A stretch of DNA of 64,000 nucleotides from Pseudalkalibacillus salsuginis (GTDB lineage: Bacteria; Bacillota; Bacilli; Bacillales; Fictibacillaceae): contig NZ_JAKJHW010000001.1 of NCBI RefSeq assembly GCF_021646685.1, positions 186,001-250,000 of the forward strand. Direction: 5' to 3'. The notes under the pieces were generated by a model. The model saw only the letters and a list, made by a program, of their open reading frames with translations, ran no database searches and was not told where the DNA came from. Below, piece after piece: positions 50,599 to 59,591 of the stretch. How positions within the stretch are numbered: the first letter of the stretch is position 1; every line of letters begins with the position of its first letter. A program made the translations under genes and the position numbers.

Positions 50599-51552
50599 CT
50601 AATCTCTAGCTTTGAAATATCTTTTCAGAATTAAATATTGTTCCATTTCCAGTAAAAAATAATGGAGTGAAGATCTCGTCTCAAACTCATCCCGATCCTT
50701 AGGTAAGTCCGCGTTTTTGAAAGCTTGCCTCATTTTTTCAAGCTCATCAAGAAATTGTTGGGCAGTATTCCCCGGGTGAATTGCATCTGCTAAATCATCC
50801 AGAAAGTCCGCAATCCGGAAGCTTTGGGCGTAGGTACGATCCAGTGATGAAATGACTGGCATGACACGCCCCAGGATTTCATACTGTTTCTCTCTCATTT
50901 TAAAATAATTGTAGTATTGGTTTTCATGTCTCGTCAGATGGTTTTCGACATCTCGGAAGGCGAGACTTTTGGCCTCTTTTATAAGCCTGTCTACAGTAAC
51001 GATTTCCTTACCATCCCAGTCACTGTCCCCTTCCCTCAAAAATCTTGAATATTCTTTGAGGATCCTTTCGAAATTCTTTTCCACTTCCCCTTGATATTTC
51101 TTAAGTTGCCGTTCCATACTCGGCATGTACAAATTCATGACCAAGGCCATACCTATTCCGATGACGATGATGGCTAACTCATTCAATACGATCGATATCG
51201 AGAAATCCTTGATGACAAGAAAATGAAGGATAATGACAGCACTCGTTACGACACCTTCTTTTAGTTTGAGTGCTACAAGCGTTGGGATGAAGGCCAATAA
51301 AAGCAAACCGAGCGCGAGAGGATTATAGGCAATCCCTTCAAAAAAGATGAAGGCAAAGCCGATCCCGAGCACACAAGATGCAAATCGTTCCCAGGAACTA
51401 ATGATGGATTTCTTTTTCGTAACTTTAATACAGAGAATCGCAAGGATACCTGCAGATACGTAAAATTCCAGTTGGAAAGCCTGGGCAATCAAAATGGCTA
51501 GAGGTGCTGCAACCGCAGTTTTCAACGTACGGTATCCAATCGGAAAAGTCAC
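50599..51552 (-). CDS. yqjA: Aromatic acid exporter family membrane protein (YqjA-like)
   Basis: The 317-residue protein belongs to the DUF939/ArAE-type family, a relative of FUSC transporters. It has about five or six membrane helices in the first 145 residues (starting FPIGYRTLKTAVAAPLAILI) and a cytoplasmic, helical, coiled-coil-prone C-terminal half. Proteins of this type are thought to export small acids; the substrate is unknown. It lies 62 bases upstream of the L,D-transpeptidase gene on the same strand, as yqjA-yqjB in B. subtilis. Confidence 0.85.
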   Translation of the reverse strand: MTFPIGYRTLKTAVAAPLAILIAQAFQLEFYVSAGILAILCIKVTKKKSIISSWERFASCVLGIGFAFIFFEGIAYNPLALGLLLLAFIPTLVALKLKEGVVTSAVIILHFLVIKDFSISIVLNELAIIVIGIGMALVMNLYMPSMERQLKKYQGEVEKNFERILKEYSRFLREGDSDWDGKEIVTVDRLIKEAKSLAFRDVENHLTRHENQYYNYFKMREKQYEILGRVMPVISSLDRTYAQSFRIADFLDDLADAIHPGNTAQQFLDELEKMRQAFKNADLPKDRDEFETRSSLHYFLLEMEQYLILKRYFKARD

Positions 51553-51630
51553 AATATTAGCCTCCTTTCTTCTGTGTATGTTGGTTTTGATCAGTCATGT
51601 AAAGAAGACATGCTAGAATAAGAACAATTC

Positions 51631-52611
51631 CTATTGTAAACCATACCCTGGTTTTCGTGAAATAAAGATACCTATGTGGAAAAAATCAAGCCAACATTCA
51701 GGATGGAAGGAGCTGAGGTCAAGGCGGTATTTTCTCTGTTTTTTCATTCCAGTGCTGGTGAGGTTGGCAGAGGTAAGTAAATATTTTGCAATACTGCTTG
51801 AGGGTAGCAACAAAAAATTCTTGATAAGCTGATTCGTAAACACTTCGTTTACCAGTAGTGCATAATCTCTCATGGCTGATAAATGTCCATCAATCGAAAT
51901 AGTCCCGCAAACATTACATTTCCATTTCCCCCGTAATCGAATCATCGGTGTGTAGGAACACTTTTTACAAAGAACACCTTTTATCAGTTCATCATACGTA
52001 AGATTGAATTTATCCAAAACATTCATTTTCAATTCGGTATGTCCTTTTAATAATATATTAGAAATATTAATGATATGTTGTTTCGATAGTACAGTTTTGG
52101 AATATATTTTTTCTAACTGAGAAATAAAACCCGGTAAGTTCTCGAAATGAATAATGGGGACTGAACAGAGGATTTAGATGTAGATTTCAATATTGTATTT
52201 GGATTACTGTTTACGACTAAGGTTTCAATCGGGGGAATTTTGGCACCATGTTTATGTAACCACTTAGTAAGCTGCTCCTTTTGGTTCCACACTTGGTTAA
52301 TTGGACTAGGAAACCTTCGAATAAAAGAATTCCGGATATATTTTTCACTTCAATGATAACCATCATGTTTACTGAGATAAGCAAAATGTCTAGTTGGAAG
52401 TATTTATCGTTAGAGGTTAACCGAAGAACGTGGAATATGAAGTAATTTTCATCAGAAAGAAAACCAAGATAATGTTCAAGCATTTTTTCACCTTTGTAGC
52501 CAGCTTTACTTTTATAAAGACTATCTTCAATAATTGACCGCATTGGATGCTTTTATTTAATGCATCTAATTGCTGAAGATATATAGGTAGCTCTTTCTTT
52601 TTTACAATCAA
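51631..52611 (-). pseudogene. Broken NERD-domain (nuclease-related) gene
   Basis: Pieces of one NERD-domain protein with a C-terminal zinc ribbon follow each other in different frames on the minus strand: an N-terminus MIVKKKELPIYLQQLDAL from 52611, the NERD core (KAGYKGEKMLEHYLGFLSDE, then MMVIIEVKNISG) from about 52543, a middle part near 52150-52220 (IPPIETLVVNSNPNTILK), and the C-terminal part from about 52075 with CKKCSYTP and KCNVCG zinc-ribbon cysteines. At least three frameshifts separate them. The intact protein would be about 320 residues. The gene is not functional as read. Confidence 0.78.
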
Positions 52612-52685
52612 GCAATCACACTCCTCTTAACTTATAAAATGAATTTTCTAAAAGATAGAAGATTTCCTTTTTATGAAATCGCCAT

Positions 52686-52742
52686 ATTCTTAACGACGAA
52701 CTATGGCTTTTTAACGACGACAGTCAGTTTAACGACGAAGAG
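52686..52742. repeat. Short tandem repeat, 21/18-bp period
   Basis: AACGACGA recurs at 52692, 52713 and 52731, with spacings of 21 and 18 bases, between the NERD remnant and the tRNA gene. Confidence 0.75.
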
Positions 52743-52787
52743 GCATATTTCGACATTTTCCTCATCATATAAACACCCTCCTAAAAA

Positions 52788-52811
52788 ACAAAAAACCCCG
52801 TTTATGCGGAG
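52788..52811 (-). terminator. Terminator after tRNA-Arg
   Basis: On the minus strand CTCCG and CGGGG form a short stem followed by TTTTTTG, about 20 bases after the tRNA 3' end. Confidence 0.75.
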
Positions 52812-52831
52812 TTTGCGGTTTAAATTCAATA

Positions 52832-52906
52832 TGGCGCGCCCACCAGGATTCGAACCCAGAATACGAGAGCCGAAATCTCGTGTGATATCCATTTCACTAT
52901 GGACGC
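52832..52906 (-). tRNA. tRNA-Arg (anticodon TCG)
   Basis: The minus strand folds as a complete cloverleaf: acceptor arms GCGTCCA and TGGGCGC, D stem GTGA/TCAC, anticodon stem CGAGA/TCTCG around the loop TTTCGGC, T loop TTCGAAT, discriminator G and an encoded CCA end. The anticodon TCG reads CGA arginine codons. It stands alone and not in an rRNA-linked cluster, with its own terminator. Confidence 0.93.
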
Positions 52907-52967
52907 ATATTAATTGACAGGATTTTAGTGTACGACATTTCGTATTTCCTGTCAAGATTTTGTCTCC

Positions 52968-53002
52968 TAAAAGGAAATGTCACCGGAAATGAACCGGTGA
53001 CA
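52968..53002 (-). terminator. brxB terminator
   Basis: TGTCACCGG and CCGGTGACA form a perfect 9-bp stem just after the brxB stop, followed on the minus strand by TTTCCTTTT. Confidence 0.85.
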
Positions 53003-53008
53003 CTCATC

Positions 53009-53446
53009 TTAACAGTGCGCTTTAAACGCGTCTTGCAGCTTGTGGACTACTTCGATCGGTTCAGATCCTTCAATTTCATGCCGTTCTACCATTGTCATCA
53101 GCTTCCCATCCTTGAGCAGAGCGAAAGACGGAGATGACGGTGGGTATCCTGTAAAATAAGATCTTGCCTTTTCAGTTGCTGCTTTATCCTGACCTGCGAA
53201 GACCGTAACTGTATGGTCAGGCTTTGTATCACTTTTTTGCAAAGCGTAAGCGGCAGCAGGCCGAGCGATTCCACCAGCACAACCACAAACCGAGTTCACC
53301 AGGACAAGCGTGGTACCATCTTTACCGAATGCATCCTCTACTTCTTCAGGAGTCGTCAATTCGGCAAATCCTGCCTCTTTTGCTTCATTACGTGCAGTGA
53401 CGACAACATCATTCATGAACATGTTGAAATTCATATTCAAAACCAT
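53009..53446 (-). CDS. brxB: Bacilliredoxin BrxB (YqiW)
   Basis: BrxB is a thioredoxin-like protein that removes bacillithiol from S-bacillithiolated proteins after oxidative stress. The 145-residue protein has the characteristic CGC active site in [16 protein letters not shown] (about residues 51-66), typical of the BrxA/BrxB (YphP/YqiW) family. The start at 53446 has AAAGGTG just upstream; an internal ATG at 53434 would match the start of known homologues but has no binding site. Location near yqjA and the bkd operon agrees with B. subtilis yqiW. A perfect hairpin terminator follows. Confidence 0.94.
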   Translation of the reverse strand: MVLNMNFNMFMNDVVVTARNEAKEAGFAELTTPEEVEDAFGKDGTTLVLVNSVCGCAGGIARPAAAYALQKSDTKPDHTVTVFAGQDKAATEKARSYFTGYPPSSPSFALLKDGKLMTMVERHEIEGSEPIEVVHKLQDAFKAHC

Positions 53447-53532
53447 TCACACCTTTCCGAATCCTGTTACATTCTATTCTATTCGAAAAAAGGCAGGTAT
53501 CGCAAATTTTCAGATTCCTAAATGAATCGAAC

Positions 53533-53562
53533 CAAAAAAAAAGCAAGCACATGGCTCGCTTT
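53533..53562 (-). terminator. Terminator of the zinc-binding lipoprotein gene
   Basis: On the minus strand AAGCGAGC pairs with GCTTGCTT (one wobble) and is followed by TTTTTTT. Confidence 0.85.
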
Positions 53563-53642
53563 TGAAAGGGGTTAGGGGGTATAGAGGTGTTGTGCTACTT
53601 ATTTACCCCATTCCCAAAATTTAAAACTTTTTTCCATAAATT

Positions 53643-54614
53643 TTAATCGTTATTCAGCGCTTTTTTCAGTGTCTGCAAATTCTCTTCCATGATACTGAAG
53701 TAGTCTTCGTCTGCCTCTATCTGGTCTTCAGTCAGTGATTCCAGGTTGTTCAGATAAAGGACATCCGCGCCCACTTCTTTTTGGATCATTTCAGCGATAC
53801 TGGAGCTGATATTTTTTTCTAAGATGATATAAGAAATATTATTTTCACGTGCGTATTGGATAATCTTCTGTGTTTCTTTTTGGGATGGTTCATGGGAAGG
53901 CGATATGCCGGCAACAGAGATTTGCTTAAGTCCGTAGCGATCTTCCCAGTTTCCATAGGCACTATGCGCAACTATGAACTCTTTACGATCTGAATTCTCA
54001 GTAATCTCCTTAAACTTCCCGTCCAAGTCCTCCAAATCTTTTTTCAACGCATCAAAATTTTTCTCGAATTCTTCTTTCTTTTCAGGATGTTGATTGATCA
54101 TCTCGTCCTTTATCCTATGGGACATTTCAATGGCATATACAGGGTCCAGCCACAAATGTGGATCGATCTCACCCGACTCATGATCCCCATGCTCATGGGC
54201 ATCTTCCTCGTGAACATCCTCATGACCTTCTCCATGCTCTTCGTCATGCTCTGAGTTTTCCTCCGTAATATGAGAAGATGCATTCAGGAAGGTGACATCT
54301 TGTTTTTCCAAAGACTTTTTCGCCTTGTTGATGAATCCCTCGAAACCTGCTCCATTATAGATAAGTAAATCAGCTTCGGAAACCTTTACTAATTCTTTTG
54401 TCGTAGGCTCATAAGTGTGGCCATCTGAACCTGGTGGGATCATCGATTTAACTTTAACCGAATCGCCGCCAATCCTCTCTGCAAAGTATTGTAATGGGTA
54501 AATGGATGTATAGATTGTAAAGTCAGCACCCTGATCCGCTTCTCCGTCCGACTCGCTTTGTCCGCACCCTGACAGGATAAGGGTGAATGTTAGTAAAAAT
54601 GTAAGTATTCTCAA
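53643..54614 (-). CDS. znuA: Zinc ABC transporter substrate-binding lipoprotein (ZnuA/AdcA type)
   Basis: The 323-residue lipoprotein (lipobox LSGC, cysteine 17) belongs to the cluster A-I metal-binding proteins. A His/Asp/Glu-rich loop (about residues 122-148, with HDEEHGEGHEDVHEE) typical of zinc carriers precedes the conserved DPHLWLDP; other ligands are in DGHTYEP, VAHSAYGNW and near residue 280. Two Zur-type boxes lie upstream. No membrane or ATPase subunit genes (znuB, znuC) are adjacent, so the transporter partners must be elsewhere or this is an additional binding protein. Confidence 0.9.
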   Translation of the reverse strand: MRILTFLLTFTLILSGCGQSESDGEADQGADFTIYTSIYPLQYFAERIGGDSVKVKSMIPPGSDGHTYEPTTKELVKVSEADLLIYNGAGFEGFINKAKKSLEKQDVTFLNASSHITEENSEHDEEHGEGHEDVHEEDAHEHGDHESGEIDPHLWLDPVYAIEMSHRIKDEMINQHPEKKEEFEKNFDALKKDLEDLDGKFKEITENSDRKEFIVAHSAYGNWEDRYGLKQISVAGISPSHEPSQKETQKIIQYARENNISYIILEKNISSSIAEMIQKEVGADVLYLNNLESLTEDQIEADEDYFSIMEENLQTLKKALNND

Positions 54615-54628
54615 TACTGGTGCTCCTT

Positions 54629-54643
54629 TCGTAATGATACCGA
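54629..54643 (-). promoter_or_regulatory. Zur box, proximal, two mismatches
   Basis: TCGTAATGATACCGA differs at two positions from the 7-1-7 Zur consensus TCGTAAT-N-ATTACGA and lies 15 bases upstream of the znuA start. Confidence 0.55.
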
Positions 54644-54668
54644 TACTTTTAGAAACAATACTATTATA

Positions 54669-54683
54669 TCGTAACCATTACGA
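54669..54683 (-). promoter_or_regulatory. Zur box, distal, one mismatch
   Basis: TCGTAACCATTACGA differs at a single position from the Zur consensus. It lies 55-69 bases upstream of the znuA start, in the promoter region. Confidence 0.8.
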
Positions 54684-54735
54684 TCTTCAAGGATTTTATC
54701 TCATTCATAGTATTAAAAACTCGATAATAGAAGTA

Positions 54736-54770
54736 GAAAAAACGTGCTGCGGCGCTCCGTTGCACGTTTT
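54736..54770. terminator. Terminator of the bkd operon
   Basis: AAACGTGC (54740-54747) pairs with GCACGTTT (54762-54769). The minus strand continues with TTTTTTCT, so it ends the operon after bkdB. Confidence 0.85.
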
Positions 54771-54783
54771 CCTCTCAAATTAA

Positions 54784-56109
54784 TTAATAAATTGATGTAT
54801 TTTCTTTACTGATATTTTCAACAATTTCCTTGACACGGGATAGGAAACGTCCACAAACCAGTCCATCAAGGACACGGTGGTCGAGTGACATACAAAGGTT
54901 GACTATGTCACGGACAGCAATCATGCCATTATCCATTACGACTGGACGCTTCACGATTGATTCCACAGAAAGAATCGCCGCTTGAGGATAGTTGATGATT
55001 GGTGTAGATTGGATCGAACCGAATGATCCCGTGTTATTGACTGTGAAGGTTCCACCTTTCATGTCATCACCAGAAAGTTTGCCGCTGCGTACTTTGGATG
55101 CTAGTTCATTGACATCTTTAGCTATACCCTTCAGACTCTTCTCATCCGCATTCTTGATGACAGGAACAAATAAGGAATCTTCTGTAGCGACTGCGATTGA
55201 AATATTGACCGCCTTCTTCTGGACGATCTTGTCACCAGCCCACATTGAATTGATCATCGGGAACTCTTTGAGTGCTTCAACGACTGCTTTGATAAAGAAA
55301 GGAAGGAAAGTGATATTGTATCCTTCTTTCTGTTTGAAGTCACCCTTCACACTGTTCCGATATTCTACAAGATTTGTTACGTCCACTTCCATCATCATCC
55401 ATGCGTGGGGTGCTTCATGCTTACTGCGGACCATATTATCAGCGATTGCACGACGGACACCGCTTATTGGAATTTCGACATCACCATCTTCAACTGGGAT
55501 GTTCATAGCTTTCGCAGCTGGCTTAGCTGCTGCAGATTGTTGAGCAGTCTTTGGTGCTTCCCCAGGTGCAGGTGCTGCTTCTTCCTTCGCTTTTTCTCCA
55601 GCTTCAGGAATGTCACCCGAATCAATCAGCTTCTGTAAATCCTTTCGAGTGATACGGCCTCCTCGACCTGTACCTTCTACTTGCTCAAGGTCGATATCAT
55701 TCTCTTGCGCCAACCTTAATACTGCTGGAGAATACCTAGCTTTACCGTCCTTCGGTTGTTTGGACTTTTCTGTCGGAGCTGTTTCCGCTGGTTGATCTTT
55801 AGCTGTAGAGTCCTCTACTGGATCAACCTCTATCGGCGCATCCTCTTTTTGTTCTGCGCCTGCCCCACCTTCTGTTTCAATGTAACAGACGAGCTCACCC
55901 ACTTCGATCGTATCTCCTTCATCAACAACAAGTTCTTTGATCGTTCCTGTATAGGATGAGGGGATTTCAGCGTTTACTTTATCTGTCATGACCTCTGCAA
56001 TCGGGTCGTATTTTTTAACTTCGTCTCCAACTTGAACGAGCCACTTACTGATCGTTCCTTCTGTAACACTCTCACCAAGCTGGGGCATGGATATTTTTTC
56101 CGTTGCCAT
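54784..56109 (-). CDS. bkdB: Branched-chain 2-oxo acid dehydrogenase E2 (dihydrolipoyl acyltransferase)
   Basis: This 441-residue E2 subunit (also called BfmBB) transfers branched acyl groups to CoA. Domains in order: a lipoyl domain (residues 1-80, lipoylated lysine in MTDKVNAE), an acidic/Pro-Ala linker, the peripheral subunit-binding domain (ARYSPAVLRLAQENDID, residues about 128-165), a second Ala-Pro linker, and the catalytic domain from about 205 with the active-site HRVLDG near the C-terminus. It is the last gene of the operon and a terminator follows. Products are the branched-chain acyl-CoA primers for fatty acid synthesis. Confidence 0.94.
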   Translation of the reverse strand: MATEKISMPQLGESVTEGTISKWLVQVGDEVKKYDPIAEVMTDKVNAEIPSSYTGTIKELVVDEGDTIEVGELVCYIETEGGAGAEQKEDAPIEVDPVEDSTAKDQPAETAPTEKSKQPKDGKARYSPAVLRLAQENDIDLEQVEGTGRGGRITRKDLQKLIDSGDIPEAGEKAKEEAAPAPGEAPKTAQQSAAAKPAAKAMNIPVEDGDVEIPISGVRRAIADNMVRSKHEAPHAWMMMEVDVTNLVEYRNSVKGDFKQKEGYNITFLPFFIKAVVEALKEFPMINSMWAGDKIVQKKAVNISIAVATEDSLFVPVIKNADEKSLKGIAKDVNELASKVRSGKLSGDDMKGGTFTVNNTGSFGSIQSTPIINYPQAAILSVESIVKRPVVMDNGMIAVRDIVNLCMSLDHRVLDGLVCGRFLSRVKEIVENISKENTSIY

Positions 56110-56130
56110 TTTTGTTTCCCTCCTTGGAGA

Positions 56131-57114
56131 TTAAAATTCCGCTAAATCACGCATAGCTTTTTCAACTTTATCAGGGTTGATCATGAAGTATTTTTCCATT
56201 GTCGGCGCATAAGGCATAGCCGGTACATCAGGTCCAGCCAAGCGTTGGATCGGGGCATCGAGGTCGAATAAGCAATGCTCACCGATGATTGCCGATACTT
56301 CACTGATGATGCTTCCTTCTTTATTGTCTTCAGTCACTAACAATACTTTCCCTGTCTTGGATGCTGCTTCTATGATTGCCTCTTTATCAAGTGGATAAAC
56401 CGTACGCAGGTCAAGAACGTGTGCTGAAATACCGTCTTTATCAAGCTTTTCAGCAGCTTGTAGAGCGAAATGTACAGAAAGACCATACGTAATGACAGTG
56501 ATATCATCACCTTCACGCTTCACATCAGCCTTACCGATCGGCAGTGTGTAATCATCTTCTGGCACTTCCCCTTTGATCAGGCGATAAGCACGCTTATGTT
56601 CAAAGAAAAGCACAGGATCGTCATCACGGATGGCAGCTTTCAACAGACCTTTTACATCATAAGGTGTAGAGGGCATTACAATCTTAAGGCCAGGCACATT
56701 TGCAAAAAGGGCTTCTACAGATTGGGAATGATAAAGAGCTCCGTGAACACCTCCACCATAAGGTGCACGGATAGTGATAGGGCAGTCCCAATCATTGTTT
56801 GAACGATAACGGATTTTAGCTGCTTCAGAAACAATCTGGTTGACAGCAGGCATAATGAAGTCAGCAAACTGCATTTCAGCAACTGGGCGCATCCCGTACA
56901 TCGCTGCTCCGATTCCTACACCGGCAATGGCAGATTCGGCCAATGGTGTATCGATTACACGTTCTTCACCGAACTGCTCATAAAGACCTGCGGTTGCGCG
57001 GAACACACCTCCACGTACACCGACGTCCTCCCCAAGTACGAATACTTTGTTGTCACGTTCCATTTCTTCACGCAAAGCTTGTGTTACAGCATCAATATAT
57101 GAAATTATTGGCAT
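56131..57114 (-). CDS. bkdAB: Branched-chain 2-oxo acid dehydrogenase E1 beta subunit
   Basis: The 327-residue beta subunit (BfmBAB) pairs with E1 alpha to decarboxylate 2-oxo acids from valine, leucine and isoleucine with thiamine diphosphate. The N-terminal transketolase-type pyrimidine-binding domain (VFVLGEDVGVRGGVFRATAGL; shown in parts as VFVLGEDVG and GGVFRATAGL) with the catalytic glutamate, and the C-terminal domain (VITYGLSVHFAL, LDLRTVYPLDKEAI) are both complete. It lies 12 bases downstream of the E1 alpha gene and 21 bases upstream of bkdB. Confidence 0.95.
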   Translation of the reverse strand: MPIISYIDAVTQALREEMERDNKVFVLGEDVGVRGGVFRATAGLYEQFGEERVIDTPLAESAIAGVGIGAAMYGMRPVAEMQFADFIMPAVNQIVSEAAKIRYRSNNDWDCPITIRAPYGGGVHGALYHSQSVEALFANVPGLKIVMPSTPYDVKGLLKAAIRDDDPVLFFEHKRAYRLIKGEVPEDDYTLPIGKADVKREGDDITVITYGLSVHFALQAAEKLDKDGISAHVLDLRTVYPLDKEAIIEAASKTGKVLLVTEDNKEGSIISEVSAIIGEHCLFDLDAPIQRLAGPDVPAMPYAPTMEKYFMINPDKVEKAMRDLAEF

Positions 57115-57126
57115 TTGTTCGTCCCC

Positions 57127-58119
57127 CTATTCCGCATACACATATTTGAGCGCACTTTCAGGATCTGCATACGGTGCTTCTTCGGCATAATCCGTCGCTT
57201 CATCCACTTCTTTATCAATGCGATCAGAGATCTCTTTGACTTTTTCATCATCAAGGACTCCGACTTCCTCTAAATACTTTTTAAAAGTGATGAGGGAATC
57301 CTTTTGTTTTGCTTCTTCTACTTCTTCACGCTCACGATATGCACGGTCATCATCATCACTTGAATGAGGTGTCAAACGGTAAGATACCGCCTCGATCAAT
57401 GAAGGACCTTCTCCGCGACGTCCACGTTCAACAGCTTCCTTCACAGCTTCATATACCGCCAGCGGATCGTTCCCATCCACCGTTACCCCTGGCATACCAT
57501 AACCGATTGCACGATCAGATACTTTTTCACAGGAAAGCTGCTTGGAAATAGGTACTGAAATCGCGTATTTATTGTTTTCACACATGAAAATGACAGGAAG
57601 CTTATGTACGCCCGCAAAGTTTGCAGACTCATGGAAGTCACCTTGGTTAGATGAACCTTCACCAAAAGTGGTAAATGTCACAAGGTCCTTTCCTTCCATC
57701 TTACCTGCAAGCGCAATACCAACAGCATGTCCAACTTGAGTTGTTACTGGTGAAGAACCTGTAACAATATTATTCTTCTTTTGGCCAAAGTGACCTGGCA
57801 TTTGCCGGCCCCCTGAGTTCGGATCTTCAGCTTTAGCGAAGCCTGAAAGCATCAGGTCACGTGCAGTCATACCGAACCAAAGTACCACACCCATATCTCT
57901 GTAGTATGGAAGAGCATAATCTTTTTCTTTATCGAGTGCCATAGCTGCACCTACTTGCGCAGCCTCTTGGCCTTGACAAGAAATGACGAAAGGAATTTTC
58001 CCAGCACGGTTCAACAGCCACATTCTTTCGTCGATTTTTCTTGCCATCAACATCGTTTCATACATTTTGATAACTTGTTCATCGGATAAACCTAATTTTT
58101 CATGACGATTTGCGGTCAT
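57127..58119 (-). CDS. bkdAA: Branched-chain 2-oxo acid dehydrogenase E1 alpha subunit
   Basis: The 330-residue alpha subunit (BfmBAA) carries the thiamine diphosphate-binding motif GEGSSNQGDFHESANFA...N (GDG-like motif, residues about 154-182). The phosphorylation-loop region is of the bacterial type (YRLTPHSSDDDDRAYR). The ATG at 58119 has AGGAGG 8 bases upstream; the adjoining GTG is less well spaced. It follows lpdV by 32 bases in the same operon. Confidence 0.95.
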   Translation of the reverse strand: MTANRHEKLGLSDEQVIKMYETMLMARKIDERMWLLNRAGKIPFVISCQGQEAAQVGAAMALDKEKDYALPYYRDMGVVLWFGMTARDLMLSGFAKAEDPNSGGRQMPGHFGQKKNNIVTGSSPVTTQVGHAVGIALAGKMEGKDLVTFTTFGEGSSNQGDFHESANFAGVHKLPVIFMCENNKYAISVPISKQLSCEKVSDRAIGYGMPGVTVDGNDPLAVYEAVKEAVERGRRGEGPSLIEAVSYRLTPHSSDDDDRAYREREEVEEAKQKDSLITFKKYLEEVGVLDDEKVKEISDRIDKEVDEATDYAEEAPYADPESALKYVYAE

Positions 58120-58151
58120 CACATTGCCCTCCTTAAGATACCTTTATCTAT

Positions 58152-59573
58152 TTAGTTATGAATCGCGTTACCATCAACAGCTAATGCAGCTTCGCCGATC
58201 ACCTCTGATAATGTCGGATGCGGGTGGACTGAATGTGCGATTTCCCAAGGTGTTGCATCTAGAACCTTCGCAAGCCCTGCTTCCGAGATCATATCAGTGA
58301 CATGAGGTCCTATCATATGGACACCAAGTAAGTCATTTGTTTCTTTATCAGCAATCAGTTTTACAAACCCATCAGATTGACCATAAACGAGCGCTTTACC
58401 GATTCCTTTGAATGAAAACTTGCCAATTTTGACGTCGTAGCCTTGTTCTTTCGCTTCGTCCTCTGTCAACCCTACACTTGCCATTTCAGGATTCGAGTAG
58501 ATACATTTGGGGATCATCGTGTAATCGATCGGTTGAGGGGCTTTATCTGCCATATGCTCGACAGCCACGATCCCTTCATGAGATGCAACATGCGCGAGTT
58601 GAAGCCCGCCGATTACATCTCCGATTGCATAGATGTGTGAATCTTTCGTCTGATAGAATTCGTTCGTTTGGATTGCCCCCTTTTCAACTTGGATCTCCGT
58701 ATTTTGCAGACCGATGTCTTCTACATTCGGCTGGCGTCCGACTGATACCAACAATTTATCTGCAGAGAAGGATTTCTCTTCTCCTTTATATTCCGCTTTG
58801 ATCGTTACCCCTTCACCTTTTTCAAGAGTTTCTGGCAGTACTTTGGCTCCGGTGACGATTTTTACGCCTTTCTTTTTCAAAATGCGTGTCGCCTCTTTAG
58901 AAATTTCCTTATCCTCTGTCGGGACGATACGATCAGCGTACTCTAGAACGGTTACGTCAAGGCCGAAGTCTATAAACATAGAAGCCCATTCGATTCCGAT
59001 TACACCCCCTCCGACAATGATGATGGAAGATGGAAGCTCTTGAAGTTCCAATGCTTCATCCGAAGTGATGACCAGTTCACCATCGATATCAAGTCCTGGT
59101 AATGTTCTTGGACGTGATCCAGTGGAGACGAGGAGGTTTTTAGGGACCAGGATGACATTTTCGTCGCCATTGTTGTACTCGACTGAAACAGCACCAGGCA
59201 TCGGAGAAAAGATCGAAGGCCCTAAAATGCGTCCGTGTCCCTCATAAACATCAATTTCCCCTTTTTTCATAAGGTGCTGGACACCCTTATGAAGCTGATC
59301 CACAATTCCCTGTTTCCTTTGTTGGACACGTTCGAAGTTCAAGCCTACTTCTTTCGCAATCACACCGAACTCTTCACCTTTTTTAGCAGTCGCAAAAACT
59401 TCCGCACTTCTTAATAACGCTTTGCTTGGGATGCACCCTTTATGGAGGCATGTCCCACCCAATTTTCCTTTTTCAACGATAGCGACAGATAACCCAAGCT
59501 GGGAAGCTCGAATTGCTGCTACATATCCGCCAGTTCCTCCACCGAGGATGACGAGATCATAATTCTCAGCCAT
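58152..59573 (-). CDS. lpdV: Dihydrolipoyl dehydrogenase (E3) of the branched-chain complex
   Basis: The 473-residue flavoprotein reoxidises the dihydrolipoyl group of E2 with NAD+. The N-terminal FAD motif (LVILGGGTGGYVAAIRA), the redox-active disulphide GGTCLHKGCIPSKALL (near residue 42-47), the NAD-binding IIIVGGGVIGIEWAS and the C-terminal catalytic H-x4-E in SVHPHPTLSEVI are intact. It sits between buk and bkdAA, as in B. subtilis. Confidence 0.96.
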   Translation of the reverse strand: MAENYDLVILGGGTGGYVAAIRASQLGLSVAIVEKGKLGGTCLHKGCIPSKALLRSAEVFATAKKGEEFGVIAKEVGLNFERVQQRKQGIVDQLHKGVQHLMKKGEIDVYEGHGRILGPSIFSPMPGAVSVEYNNGDENVILVPKNLLVSTGSRPRTLPGLDIDGELVITSDEALELQELPSSIIIVGGGVIGIEWASMFIDFGLDVTVLEYADRIVPTEDKEISKEATRILKKKGVKIVTGAKVLPETLEKGEGVTIKAEYKGEEKSFSADKLLVSVGRQPNVEDIGLQNTEIQVEKGAIQTNEFYQTKDSHIYAIGDVIGGLQLAHVASHEGIVAVEHMADKAPQPIDYTMIPKCIYSNPEMASVGLTEDEAKEQGYDVKIGKFSFKGIGKALVYGQSDGFVKLIADKETNDLLGVHMIGPHVTDMISEAGLAKVLDATPWEIAHSVHPHPTLSEVIGEAALAVDGNAIHN

Positions 59574-59591
59574 GATTCATTCCCCTTTCAG

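Noticed and set aside
52639-52917. Plus-strand frame over the tRNA gene
   Set aside because: It overlaps the tRNA and tandem repeat and has no initiation signal.
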